Assembly (NCBI GenBank): GCA_945910005.1
Contig: OX246743.1
Span: 14,242,587 to 14,306,586 of the forward strand
Origin: Isoperla grammatica
Lineage: Eukaryota; Arthropoda; Insecta; Plecoptera; Perlodidae
DNA length: 64,000 bases
Reading direction: 5' to 3'
This document shows positions 13,333-25,545 of this stretch, piece by piece (position 1 is the first letter of the stretch; each line of letters begins with the position of its first letter). A model generated the notes under the pieces. The model saw only the letters and a list, made by a program, of their open reading frames with translations, searched no databases and had not been told where the DNA came from. The position numbers were made by a program, and so were the translations under genes.

Positions 13333-15060
13333 GAAACATGCGTTGTCTTCATATGTTGCATGTAGTTGCTCTTATGTCACTGACTTAGCGCGGGGTTTAT
13401 CAAGTACAGTCACCTTCACAAGCGAGGAAACATGCGTTGTCCTAATATGTTCAAGAAGTGGCTTTCATGTCACTGACTAAGCGCAGGGTTTATCAAGTAC
13501 AGTCACCTTCACAAGCGAGGAAACATGCGTTGTCCAAATATGTTCAACAAGTGGCTTTCATGTCACTGACTTAGCGCAGGGTTTATCAAGTACAGTCACC
13601 TTCACAAGCGAGGAAACATGCGTTGTCTTCATATGTTGCATGTAGTTGCACTCATGTCACTGACTTAGCGCAGGGTTTATCAAGTACAGTCACCGTCACA
13701 AGCGAGGAAACATGCGTTGTCTTCATATGTTGCATGTAGTTGCTCTCATGTCAGTGACTTAGCGCAGGGTTTATCAAGTACAGTCACCTACACAAGCGAG
13801 GAAACATGCGTTGTCCTCATATGTTGCATGTAGTTGCTCTCATGTCACTGACTTAGCGCAGGGTTTATCAAGTACAGTCACCGTCACAAGCGAGGAAACA
13901 TGCGTTGTCTTCATATGTTGCATGTAGTTGCTCTCTGTCACTGACTTAGCGCAGGGTTTATCAAGTACAGTCACCTTCACAAGCGAAGAAACATGCGTTG
14001 TCCTCATATGTTGCATGTAGTTGCGGTCATGTCACTGACTTAGCGCAGGGTTTATCACGTACAGTCACTTTCACAAGCGAGGAAACATGCGTTGTCTTCA
14101 TATGTTGCATGTAGTTGCTCTCATGTCACTGACTAAGCGCAGGGTTTATCACGTACAGTCACCGTCACAAGCGAGGAAACATGCGATGTCTTCATATGTT
14201 GCATGTAGTTGCTCTCATGTCACTGACTTAGCGCAGGGTTTATCAAGTACAGTCACCTTCACATGCGAGGAAACATGCGTTGTCTTCATATGTTGCATGT
14301 AGTTGCTCTCATGTCACTGACTAAGCGCAGGGTTTATCAAGTTCAGTCACCTTCACAAGCGAGGAAACATGCGTTGTCTTCATATGTTGCATGTAGTTGC
14401 TCTTATGTCACTGACTTAGCGCGGGGTTTATCAATTACAGTCACCTTCACAAGCGAGGAAACATGCGTTGTCCTAATATGTTCAAGAAGTGGCTTTCATG
14501 TCACTGACTAAGCGCAGGGTTTATCAAGTACAGTCACCTTCACAACCGAGGAAACATGCGTTGTCCAAATATGTTCAAGAAGTGGCTTTCATGTCACTGA
14601 CTTAGCGCAGGGTTTATCAAGTACAGTCACCTTCACAAGCGAGGAAACATGCGTTGTCTTCATATGTTGCATGTAGTTGCACTCATGTCACTGACTTAGC
14701 GCAGGGTTTATCAAGTACAGTCACCGTCACAAGCGAGGAAACATGCGTTGTCTTCATATGTTGCATGTAGTTGCTCTCATGTCAGTGACTTAGCGCAGGG
14801 TTTATCAAGTACAGTCACCTACACAAGCGAGGAAACATGCGTTGTCCTCATATGTTGCATGTAGTTGCTCTCATGTCACTGACTTAGCGCAGGGTTTATC
14901 AAGTACAGTCACCGTCACAAGCGAGAAAACATGCGTTGTCTTCATATGTTGCATGTAGTTGCTCTCATGTCAGTGACTTAGCGCAGGGTTTATCAAGTAC
15001 AGTCACCTACACAAGCGAGGAAACATGCGTTGTCCTCATATGTTGCATGTAGTTGCTCTC
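13333..15060 (+). repeat. Array segment related to 46.6-48.6 kb and 50.0-52.0 kb
   Basis: The first part, to about 14,060, continues the match with 43,662-47,268. After a 94-bp step it continues with 47.4 kb onward at offset 33,302, and a further 282-bp step (three monomers) puts 15,124 in line with 48,708. Variants include CACCTACACAAGCG near 13,790 and 14,820, a 92-bp monomer with CTCTCTGTCACTG near 13,931, and CACAACCGAGG near 14,542. 93-bp monomers occur near 13,450-13,560 and 14,470-14,590. Nothing other than satellite is seen. Confidence 0.78.
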
Positions 15061-15294
15061 ATGTCACTGACTTAGCGCAGGGTTTATCTAGTACAGTTTC
15101 CGTCACAAGCGAGGAAACATGCGTTGTCTTCATTGGTTGCATGTAGTTGCTCTTATGTCACTGACTTAGCGCAGGGTTTATCAAGTTCAGTCACCGTCAC
15201 AAGCGAGAAAACATGCGTAGTCCTCATATGTTGCATGAACTGGCCTTCATGTCACGGACTTAGTGCAGGGTATATCACGTACAGTAACTTTCCC
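15061..15294 (+). repeat. Landmark divergent monomer trio (type example)
   Basis: Three consecutive unusual monomers: TATCTAGTACAGTTTCCGTC; CATTGGTTGCATG with CAAGTTCAGTCACC; then GAACTGGCCTTCATG with GGGTATATCACG and AGTAACTTTCCCAAGCG. The same trio or its tail recurs with AACTTTCCCA near 6,745, 10,876, 23,260, 25,511, 27,483, 29,641, 33,112, 35,176, 40,427, 42,489, 44,084, 48,870, 52,247, 56,847 and 62,570. I used it to line up the higher-order copies. No function is implied. Confidence 0.85.
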
Positions 15295-18200
15295 AAGCGA
15301 GGAAACATGTGTTGTCTTCATATGTTGCATGTAGTTGCTCTCATGTCACTGACTTAGCGCAGGGTTTATCACGTACAGTCACCGTCACAAGCGAGGAAAC
15401 ATGCGATGTCTTCATATGTTGCATGTAGTTGCTCTCATGTCACTGACTTAGCGCAGGGTTTATCAAGTACAGTCACCTTCACAAGCGAGGAAACATGCGT
15501 TGTCCTAATATGTTGCATGTAGTTGCTCTCATGTCACTGACTTAGCGCAGGGTTTATCAAGTACAGTCACCTTCACAAGCGAGGAAACATGCATTGTCGT
15601 CATATGTTGCATGAAGTTGCTCTCATGTCACTGACTTAGCGCAGGGTTTATCAAGTACAGTCACCTTCACATGCGAGGAAACATGCGTTGTCTTCACAAG
15701 TTGCATGTAGTTGCTCTCATGTCACTGACTTAGCGCAGGGTTTATCAAGTACAGTCACCTTCACACGCGAGGAAACATGCTTTGTCTTCATATGTTGCAT
15801 GTAGTTGCTCTCATTTTACTGACTTAGCGCAGGGTTTATCAAGTACAGTCACCTTCACAAGCGAGGAAACATGCGTAGTCCTTATATGTTCAAGAAGTGG
15901 CTTTCATGTCACTGACTTAGCGCAGGGTTTATCAAATACAGTCACCTTCACAAGCGAAGAAACATGCGTTGTCCTAATATGTTCAAGAAGTGGCTTTCAT
16001 GTCACTGACTTAGCGCAGGGTTTATCAAGTACAGTCACCGTCACAAGCGAGGAAACATGCGTTGTCTTCATATGTTGCATGTAGTTGCTCTCATGTCACT
16101 GACTTAGCGCAGGGTTTATCAATTAAAGTCACCGTCACAAGCGAGGAAACATGCGTTGTCCTAATATGTTGCATGTGCTGCTCTCATGTCACTGACTTAG
16201 CGCAGGGTTTATCAAGTACAGTCACCTTCACAAGCGAGGAAACATGCGTTGTCATCATATGTTGCATTAAGGGGCTCTCATGTCACTGACTTAGCGCAGG
16301 GTTTATCAAGTACAGTCACCGTCACAAGCGAGGAAACATGCGTTGTCCTTATATGTTGCATGTAGTTGCTCTCATGTCACTGACTTAGCGCAGAGTTTAT
16401 CAAGTACAGTCACCTTCACAAGCGAGGAAACATGCGTTGTCTTCATATGTTGCAAGTAGTTGCTTTCATGTCACTGACTTAGCGCATGGTTTATCAAGTA
16501 CAGTCACCTTCACAAGCAAAGAAACAAGCGTTGTCTTCATATGTTGCATGTAGTTGCTCTCGTGTCACTGACTAAGCGCAGGGTTTATCAAGTACAGTCA
16601 CCTTCACAAGCGAGGAAACATGCGTTGTCTTCATATGTTGCATGTAGTTGCTCTTATGTTACTGACTTAGCGCAGGGTTTATCAAGTACAGTCACCTTCA
16701 CAAGCGAGGAAACATGCGTTGTCCTAATATGTTCAAGAAGTGGCTTTCATGTCACTGACTTAGCGCAGGGTTTATCAAGTACAGTCACCTTCACAAGCGA
16801 GGAAACATGCGTTGTCCTAATATGTTCAACAAGTGGCTTTCATGTCACTGACTTAGCGCAGGGTTTATCAAGTACAGTCACCTTCACAAGCGAGAAAACA
16901 TGCGTTGTCTTCATATGTTGCATGAAGTTGCACTCATGTCACTGACTTAGCGCAGGGTTTATTACGTACAGTCACCGTCACAAGCGAAGAAACATGCATT
17001 GTCTTTATATGTTGCATGTATTTGCTCTCATGTCACTGACTTAGCGCAGGGTTTATCAAGTACAGTCACCGTCACAAGCGAGGAAACATGCGTTGTCTTC
17101 ATATGTTGCTGGTAGTTGCTCTCATGTCGTTGACTTAGCGCAGGGTTTATCAAGTACAGTCACCTTCACAAGCGAGGAAACATGCGTTGTCCTCATATGT
17201 TTCATGTAGTTGCGGTCATGTCACCGACTTAGCGCAGGGTTTATCACGTACAGTCACCTTCAAGAGCGAGGAAACATGCGTTGTCTTCATATGTTGCATG
17301 AAGTGGCTTTCATAACACTGACTTAGCGCAGGGTTTATCAAGTACAGTCACCGTCACAAGCGAGGAAACATTCGTTCTCTTCATATGTTGCATGTAGTGG
17401 CTCTCATGTCACTGACTTAGCGCAGGGTTTATCACGTACAGTCACTTTCACAAGCGAGGAAACATGCGTTGTCTTCATATGTTGCATGTAGTTGCTCTCA
17501 TGTCACTGACTTAGCGCAGGATTTATCACGTACAGTCACCGTCACAAGCAAGGAAACATGCGATGTCTTCATATCTTGCATGTAGTTGCTCTCATGTCAC
17601 TGACTTAGCGCAGGGTTTATCAAGTACAGTCACCTTCACATGCGAGGAAACATGCGTTGTCTTCATATGTTGCATGTAGTTGCTCTCATTTCACTGACTA
17701 AGCGCAGGGTTTATCAAGTACAGTCACCTTCACAAGCGAGGAAACATGCGTTGTATTCATATGTTGCATGAAGTTGCTCTTATGTTACTGACTTAGCGCA
17801 GGGTTTATGAAGTACAGTCACCTTCACAAACGAGGAAACATGCGTTGTCCTAATATGTTCAAGAAGTGGCTTTCATGTCACTGACTTAGCGCAGGGTTTA
17901 TTAAGTACAGTCACCTTCACAAGCGAGAAAACATGCGTTGTCCTAATATGTTCAAGAAGTGGCTTTCATGTCACTGACTTAGCGCAGGGTTTATCAAGTA
18001 CAGTCACCTTCACAAGCGAGGAAACATGCGTTGTCTTCATATGTTGCATGTAGTTGCACTTATGTCACTGACTTAGCGCAGGGTTTATTACGTACAGTCA
18101 CCGTCACAAGCGAAGAAACATGCATTGTCTTTATATGTTGCATGTAGTTGCTCTCATGTCACTGACTTAGCGCAGGGTTTATCAAGTACCGTCACCGTCA

Positions 18201-19068
18201 CAAGCGAGGAAACATGCGTTGTCTTCATATGTTGCATGTAGTTGCTCTCATGTCACTGACTAAGCGCAGGGTTTATCACGTACAGTCACCGTCACAAGCG
18301 AGGAAACATGCGATGTCTTCATATGTTGCATGTAGTTGCTCTCATGTCACTGACTTAGCGCAGGGTTTATCAAGTACAGTCACCTTCACATGCGAGGAAA
18401 CATGCGTTGTCTTCATATGTTGCATGTAGTTGCTCTCATGTCACTGACTAAGCGCAGGGTTTATCAAGTACAGTCACCTTCACAAGCGAGGAAACATGCG
18501 TTGTCTTCATATGTTGCATGTAGTTGCTCTTATGTCACTGACTTAGCGCGGGGTTTATCAAGTACAGTCACCTTCACAAGCGAGGAAACATGCGTTGTCC
18601 TAATATGTTCAAGAAGTGGCTTTCATGTCACTGACTAAGCGCAGGGTTTATCAAGTACAGTCACCTTCACAAGCGAGGAAACATGCGTTGTCCAAATATG
18701 TTCAAGAAGTGGCTTTCATGTCACTGACTTAGCGCAGGGTTTATCAAGTACAGTCACCTTCACAAGCGAGGAAACATGCGTTGTCTTCATATGTTGCATG
18801 TAGTTGCACTCATGTCACTGACTTAGCGCAGGGTTTATCAAGTACAGTCACCGTCACAAGCGAGGAAACATGCGTTGTCTTCATATGTTGCATGTAGTTG
18901 CTCTCATGTCAGTGACTTAGCGCAGGGTTTATCAAGTACAGTCACCGTCACAAGCGAGGAAACATGCGTTGTCTTCATATGTTGCATGTAGTTGCTCTCA
19001 TGTCACTGACTTAGCGCAGGGTTTATCAAGTACAGTCACCTTCACAAGCGAGGAAACATGCGTTGTCC
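15061..19068 (+). repeat. Segmental duplicate block B, copy 1 (long form)
   Basis: This block matches 56,621-60,254. The offset is 41,560 at first, then 41,467 (one 93-bp monomer fewer in the partner), then 41,185 (three 94-bp monomers fewer). The lengths agree exactly: 4008 minus 375 gives 3633. Shared private variants include TATCTAGTACAGTTTCC near 15,086, CACAAGCAAAGAAAC near 16,513, TTGCTGGTAGTTGC near 17,107 and TTTATGAAGTAC near 17,804. Its start, to about 16,800, also matches 52.0-53.8 kb at offset 36,962. Confidence 0.86.
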
Positions 19069-22000
19069 TCATATGTTTCATGTAGTTGCGGTCATGTCAC
19101 CGACTTAGCGCAGGGTTTATCACGTACAGTCACCGTCACAAGCGAGGAAACATGCGATGTCTTCATATGTTGCATGTAGTTGCTCTCATGTCACTGACTT
19201 AACGCAGGGTTTATCAAGTACAGTCACCTTCACAAGCGAGGAAACATGCGTTGTCCTAATATGTTGCATGTAGTTGCTCTCATGTCACTGACTTAGCGCA
19301 GGGTTTATCAAGTACAGTCACCTTCACAAGCGAGGAAACATGCATTGTCGTCATATGTTGCATGAAGTTGCTCTCATGTCACTGACTTAGCGCAGGGTTT
19401 ATCAAGTACAGTCACCTTCACATGCGAGGAAACATGCGTTGTCTTCACATGTTGCATGTAGTTGCTCTCATGTCACTGACTTAGCGCAGGGTTTATCAAG
19501 TACAGTCACCTTCACAAGCGAGGAAATATGCTTTGTCTTCATATGTGTCATGTAGTTGCTCTCATTTTACTGACTTAGCGCAGGGTTTATCAAGTACAGT
19601 CACCTTCACAAGCGAGGAAACATGCGTAGTCCTTATATGTTCAAGAAGTGGCTTTCATGTCACTGACTTAGCGCAGGGTTTATCAAATACAGTCACCTTC
19701 ACAAGCGAAGAAACATGCGTTGTCCTAATATGTTCAAGAAGTGGCTTTCATGTCACTGACTTAGCGCAGGGTTTATCAAGTACAGTCACCGTCACAAGCG
19801 AGGAAACATGCGTTGTCTTCATATGTTGCATGTAGTTGCTCTCATGTCACTGACTTAGCGCAAGGTTTATCAATTACAGTCACCGTCACAAGCGAGGAAA
19901 CATGCGTTGTCCTAATATGTTGCATGTGCTGCTCTCATGTCACTGACTTAGCGCAGGGTTTATCAAGTACAGTCACCTTCACAAGCGAGGAAACATGCGT
20001 TGTCATCATATGTTGCATTAAGTGGCTCTCATGTCACTGACTTAGCGCAGGGTTTATCAAGTACAGTCACCGTCACAAGCGAGGAAACATGCGTTGTCCT
20101 TATATGTTGCATGTAGTTGCTGTCATGTCACTGACTTAGCGCAGAGTTTATCAAGTACAGTCACCTTCACAAGCGAGGAAACATGCGTTGTCTTCATATG
20201 TTGCATGTAGTTGCTCTCATGTCAGTGACTTAGCGCAGGGTTTATCAAGTACAGTCACCTTCACAAGCGAGAAACATGCGTTGTCCTCATATGTTGCATG
20301 TAGTTGCGGTCATGTCACTGACTTAGCGCAGGGTTTATCACGTACAGTCACCTTCACAAGCGAGGAAACATGCGTTGTCTTCATATGTTGCATGAAGTGG
20401 CTTTTATATCACTGACTTAACGCAGGGTTAATCAAGTACAGTCACCGTCACAAGCGAGGAAACATTCGTTCTCTTCATATGTTGCATGTAGTTGCTCTCA
20501 TGTCACTGACTTAGCGCAGGGTTTATCACGTACAGTCACTTTCACAAGCGAGGAAACATGCGTTGTCTTCATATGGTGCATGTAGTTGCTCTCATGTCAC
20601 TGACTAAGCGCAGGGTTTATCACGTACAGTCACCGTCACAAGCGAGGAAACATGCGATGTCTTCATATGTTGCATGTAGTTGCTGTCATGTCACTGACTT
20701 AGCGCAGGGTTTATCAAGTACAGTCACCTTCACATGCGAGGAAACATGCGTTGTCTTCATATGTTGCATGTAGTTGCTCTCATGTCACTGACTACGTGCA
20801 GGGTTTATCAAGTACAGTCACCTTCACAAGCGAGGAAACATGCGTTGTCTTCATATGTTGCATGTAGTTGCTCTTATGTCACTGACTTAGCGCGGGGTTT
20901 ATCAAGTACAGTCACCTTCACAAGCGAAGAAACATGCGTTGTCCTAATATGTTCAAGAAGTGGCTTTCATGTCACTGACTAAGCGCAGGGTTTATCAAGT
21001 ACAGTCACCTTCACAAGCGAGGAAACATGCGTTGTCCAAATATGTTCAACAAGTGGCTTTCATGTCACTGACTTAGCGCAGGGTTTATCAAGTACAGTCA
21101 CCTTCACAAGCGAGGAAACATGCGTTGTCTTCATATGTTGCATGTAGTTGCACTCATGTCACTGACTTAGCGCAGGGTTTATCAAGTACAGTCACCGTCA
21201 CAAGCGAGGAAACATGCGTTGTCTTCATATGTTGCATGTAGTTGCTCTCATGTCAGTGACTTAGCGCAGGGTTTATCAAGTACAGTCACCTACACAAGCG
21301 AGAAAACATGCGTTGTCCTCATATGTTGCATGTAGTTGCTCTCATGTCACTGACTTAGCGCAGGGTTTATCAAGTACAGTCACCGTCACAAGCGAGGAAA
21401 CATGCGTTGTCTTCATATGTTGCATGTAGTTGCTCTCATGTCACTGACTTAGCGCAGGGTTTATCAAGTACAGTCACCTTCACAAGCGAAGAAACATGCG
21501 TTGTCCTCATATGTTGCATGTAGTTGCGGTCATGTAACTGACTTAGCGCAGGGTTTATCACGTACAGTCACCTTCACAAGCGAGGAAACATGCGTTGTCT
21601 TCATATGTTGCATGAAGTGGCTTTCATATCACTGACTTAGCGCAGGGTTTTTCAAGTACAGTCACCTTCACAAGCGAGGAAACAAGCGTTGTCTTCATAT
21701 GTTGCATGTAGTTGCTCTCATGTCACTGACTTAGCGCAGGGTTTATCACGTACAGTCACTTTCACAAGCGAGGAAACATGCGTTATCTTCATATGTTGCA
21801 TGTAGTTGCTCTCATGTCACTGACTAAGCGCATGGTTTATCACGTACAGTCACCGTCACAAGCGAGGAAACATGCGATGTCTTCATATGTTGCATGTAGT
21901 TGCTCTTATGTCACTGACTTAGCGCAGGGTTTCTCAAGTACAGTCACCTTCACATGCGAGGAAACATGCGTTGTCTTCATGTGTTGCATGTAGTTGCTCT

Positions 22001-22257
22001 CATGTCACTGACTAAGCGCAGGGTTTATCAAGTACAGTCACCTTCACAAGCGAGGAAACATGCGTTGTCTTCATATGTTGCATGTAGTTGCTCTTATGTC
22101 ACTGACTTAGCGCGGGGTTTATCAATTACAGTCACCTTCACAAGCGAGGAAACATGCGTTGTCCTAATATGTTCAAGAAGTGGCTTTCATGTCACTGACT
22201 AAGCGCAGGGTTTATCAAGTACAGTCACCTTCACAAGCGAGGAAACATGCGTTGTCC
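18580..22257 (+). repeat. Segmental duplicate block A, copy 2
   Basis: This is the near-identical partner of 1-3678 at offset 18,579. It overlaps the last ~490 bp of block B (15,061-19,068), so the two duplication events cut across each other rather than sharing borders. Its last part, 21.5 kb on, is also related to 50.5-52.9 kb at offset 28,989 with several more differences, which suggests an older duplication. It is related too to 60.26-62.2 kb at offset 39,310. Confidence 0.9.
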
Positions 22258-23929
22258 AAATATGTTCAAGAAGTGGCTTTCATGTCACTGACTTAGCGCA
22301 GGGTTTATCAAGTACAGTCACCTTCACAAGCGAGGAAACATGCGTTGTCTTCATATGTTGCATGTAGTTGCACTCATGTCACTGACTTAGCGCAGGGTTT
22401 ATCAAGTACAGTCACCGTCACAAGCGAGGGAACATGCGTTGTCTTCATATGTTGCATGTAGTTGCTCTCATGTCAGTGACTTAGCGCAGGGTTTATCAAG
22501 TACAGTCACCTACACAAGCGAGGAAACATGCGTTGTCCTCATATGTTGCATGTAGTTGCTCTCATGTCACTGACTTAGCGCAGGGTTTATCAAGTACAGT
22601 CACCGTCACAAGCGAGGAAACATGCGTTGTCTTCATATGTTGCATGTAGTTGCTCTCATGTCACTGACTTAGCGCAGGGTTTATCAAGTACAGTCACCTT
22701 CACAAGCGAAGAAACATGCGTTGTCCTCATATGTTGCATGTAGTTGCGGTCATGTCACTGACTTAGCGCAGGGTTTATCACGTACAGTCACCTTCACAAG
22801 CGAGGAAACATGCGTTGTCTTCATATGTTGCATGAAGTGGCTTTCATATCACTGACTTAGCGCAGGGTTTTTCAAGTACAGTCACCGTCACAAGCGAAAA
22901 AACATTAGTTCTCTTCATAAGTTGCATGTAGTTGCTCTCATGTCACTAACTTAGCGCAGGGTTTATCACATACAGTCACTTTCACAAGCGAGAAAACATG
23001 CGTTTTCTTCATATGCTGCATGTAGTTGCTCTCATGTCACTGACTTAGCGCAGGGTTTATCTAGTACAGTTTCCGTCACAAGCGAGGAAACATGCGTTGT
23101 CTTCATTGGTTGCATGTAGTTGCTCTTATGTCACTGACTTAGCGCAGGGTTTATCAAGTTCAGTCACCGTCACAAGCGAGAAAACATGCGTAGTCCTCAA
23201 ATGTTGCATGAACTGGCCTTCATGTCACTGACTTAGCGCAGGGTATATCACGTACAGTAACTTTCCCAAGCGAGGAAACATGTGTTGTCTTCATATGTTG
23301 CATGTAGTTGCTCTCATGTCACTGACTTAGCGCAGGGTTTATCACGTACAGTCACCGTCACAAGCGAGGAAACATGCGATGTCTTCATATGTTGCATGTA
23401 GTTGCTCTCATGTCACTGACTTAGCGCAGGGTTTATCAAGTACAGTCACCTTCACAAGCGAGGAAACATGCGTTGTCCTAATATGTTGCATGTAGTTGCT
23501 CTCATGCCACTGACTTAGCGCAGGGTTTATCAAGTACAGTCACCTTCACAAGCGAGGAAACATGCATTGTCGTCATATGTTGCATGAAGTTGCTCTCATG
23601 TCACTGACTTAGCGCAGGGTTTATCAAGTACAGTCACCTTCACATGCGAGGAAACATGCGTTGTCTTCACATGTTGCATGTAGTTGCTCTCATGTCACTG
23701 ACTTAGCGCAGGGTTTATCAAGTACAGTCACCTTCACAAGCGAGGAAACATGCTTTGTCTTCATATGTTGCATGTAGTTGCTCTCATTTTACTGACTTAG
23801 CGCAGGGTTTATCAAGTACAGTCACCTTCACAAGCGAGGAAACATGCGTAGTCCTTATATGTTCAAGAAGTGGCTTTCATGTCACTGACTTAGCGCAGGG
23901 TTTATCAAATACAGTCACCTTCACAAGCG
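22258..23929 (+). repeat. Array segment related to 51.2-52.9 kb
   Basis: Aligns with about 51,247-52,918 at offset 28,989. Shared variants include GCGAAAAAACATTAGTTC near 22,895, CACTAACTTAGCG near 22,944, TATCACATACAGTC near 22,965, TATCTAGTACAGTTTCC near 23,059 and GAACTGGCCTTCATG near 23,210. One private change is ATAAGTTGCATG near 22,917. It ends in the module that starts with ACATGCTTTGTC and leads into two 93-bp monomers. Confidence 0.8.
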
Positions 23930-25523
23930 AAGAAACATGCGTTGTCCTAATATGTTCAAGAAGTGGCTTTCATGTCACTGACTTAGCGCAGGGTTTATCA
24001 AGTACAGTCACCTTCACAAGCGAGGTAACATGCGTTGTCTTCATATGTTGCATGTAGTTGCACTCATGTCACTGACTTAGCGCAGGGTTTATTACGTACA
24101 GTCACCGTCACAAGCGAAGAAACATGCATTGTCTTTATATGTTGCATGTAGTTGCTCTCATGTCACTGATTTAGCGCAGGGTTTATCAAGTACAGTCACC
24201 GTCACAAGCGAGGAAACATGCGTTTTCTTCATATGTTGCATGTAGTTGCTCTCATGTCACTGACTAAGCGCAGGGTTTATCACGTACAGTCACCGTCACA
24301 AGCGAGGAAACATGCGATGTCTTCATATGTTGCATGTAGTTGCTCTCATGTCACTGACTTAGCGCAGGGTTTATCAAGTACAGTCACCTTCACATGCGAG
24401 GAAACATGCGTTGTCTTCATATGTTGCATGTAGTTGCTCTCATGTCACTGACTAAGCGCAGGGTTTATCAAGTACAGTCACCTTCACAAGCGAGGAAACA
24501 TGCGTTGTCTTCATATGTTGCATGTAGTTGCTCTTATGTCACTGACTTAGCGCGGGGTTTATCAAGTACAGTCACCTTCACAAGCGAGGAAACATGCGTT
24601 GTCCTAATATGTTTAAGAAGTGGCTTTCATGTCACTGACTAAGCGCAGGGTTTATCAAGTACAGTCACCTTCACAAGCGAGGAAACATGCGTTGTCCAAA
24701 TATGTTCAAGAAGTGGCTTTCATGTCACTGACTTAGCGCAGGGTTTATCAAGTACAGTCACCGTCACAAGCGAGGAAACATGCGTTGTCTTCATATGTTG
24801 CATGTAGTTGCTCTCATGTCAGTGACTTAGCGCAGGGTTTATCAAGTACAGTCACCTACACAAGCGAGGAAACATGCGTTGTCCTCATATGTTGCATGTA
24901 GTTGCTCTCATGTCACTGACTTAGCGCAGGGTTTATCAAGTACAGTCACCGTCACAAGCGAGGAAACATGCGTTGTCTTCATATGTTGCATGTAGTTGCT
25001 CTCATGTCACTGACTTAGCGCAGGGTTTATCAAGTACAGTCACTTTAACAAGCGAGGAAACATGCGTTGTCTTCATATGTTGCATGAAGTGGCTTTCATA
25101 TCACTGACTTAGCGCAGGGTTTTTCAAGTACAGTCACCGTCACAAGCGAGGAAACATTAGTTCTCTTCATATGTTGCATGTAGTTGCTCTCTTGTCACTA
25201 ACTTAGCGCCGGGTTTATCACGTACAGTCACTTTCACAAGCGAGAAAACCTGCGTTTTCTTCATATGCTGCATGTAGTTGCTCTCATGTCACTGACTTAG
25301 CGCAGGGTTTATCTAGTACAGTTTCCGTCACAAGCGAGGAAACATGCGTTGTCTTCATTGGTTGCATGTAGTTGCTCTTATGTCACTGACTTAGCGCAGG
25401 GTTTATCAAGTTCAGTCACCGTCACAAGCGAGACAACATGCGTTGTCCTCAAATGTTGCATGAACTGGCCTTCATGTCACTGACTTAGCGCAGGGTATAT
25501 CACGTGCAGTAACTTTCCCAAGC

Positions 25524-25545
25524 GAGGTCTTCATATGTTGTCTTC
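25524..25545 (+). other. Scrambled monomer start (micro-rearrangement)
   Basis: Here GCGAGG is followed directly by TCTTCATATGTTG and then TCTTCATATGTTGC, where other copies of this landmark monomer read GCGAGGAAACATGTGTTG before TCTTCATATG. Ten bases replace nine, so the monomer is one base longer than its relatives. The change looks like template slippage that copied TCTTCATATGTTG twice and lost the AAACATG stretch. A sister copy with one extra base change lies at 62,582-62,603. Confidence 0.85.
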
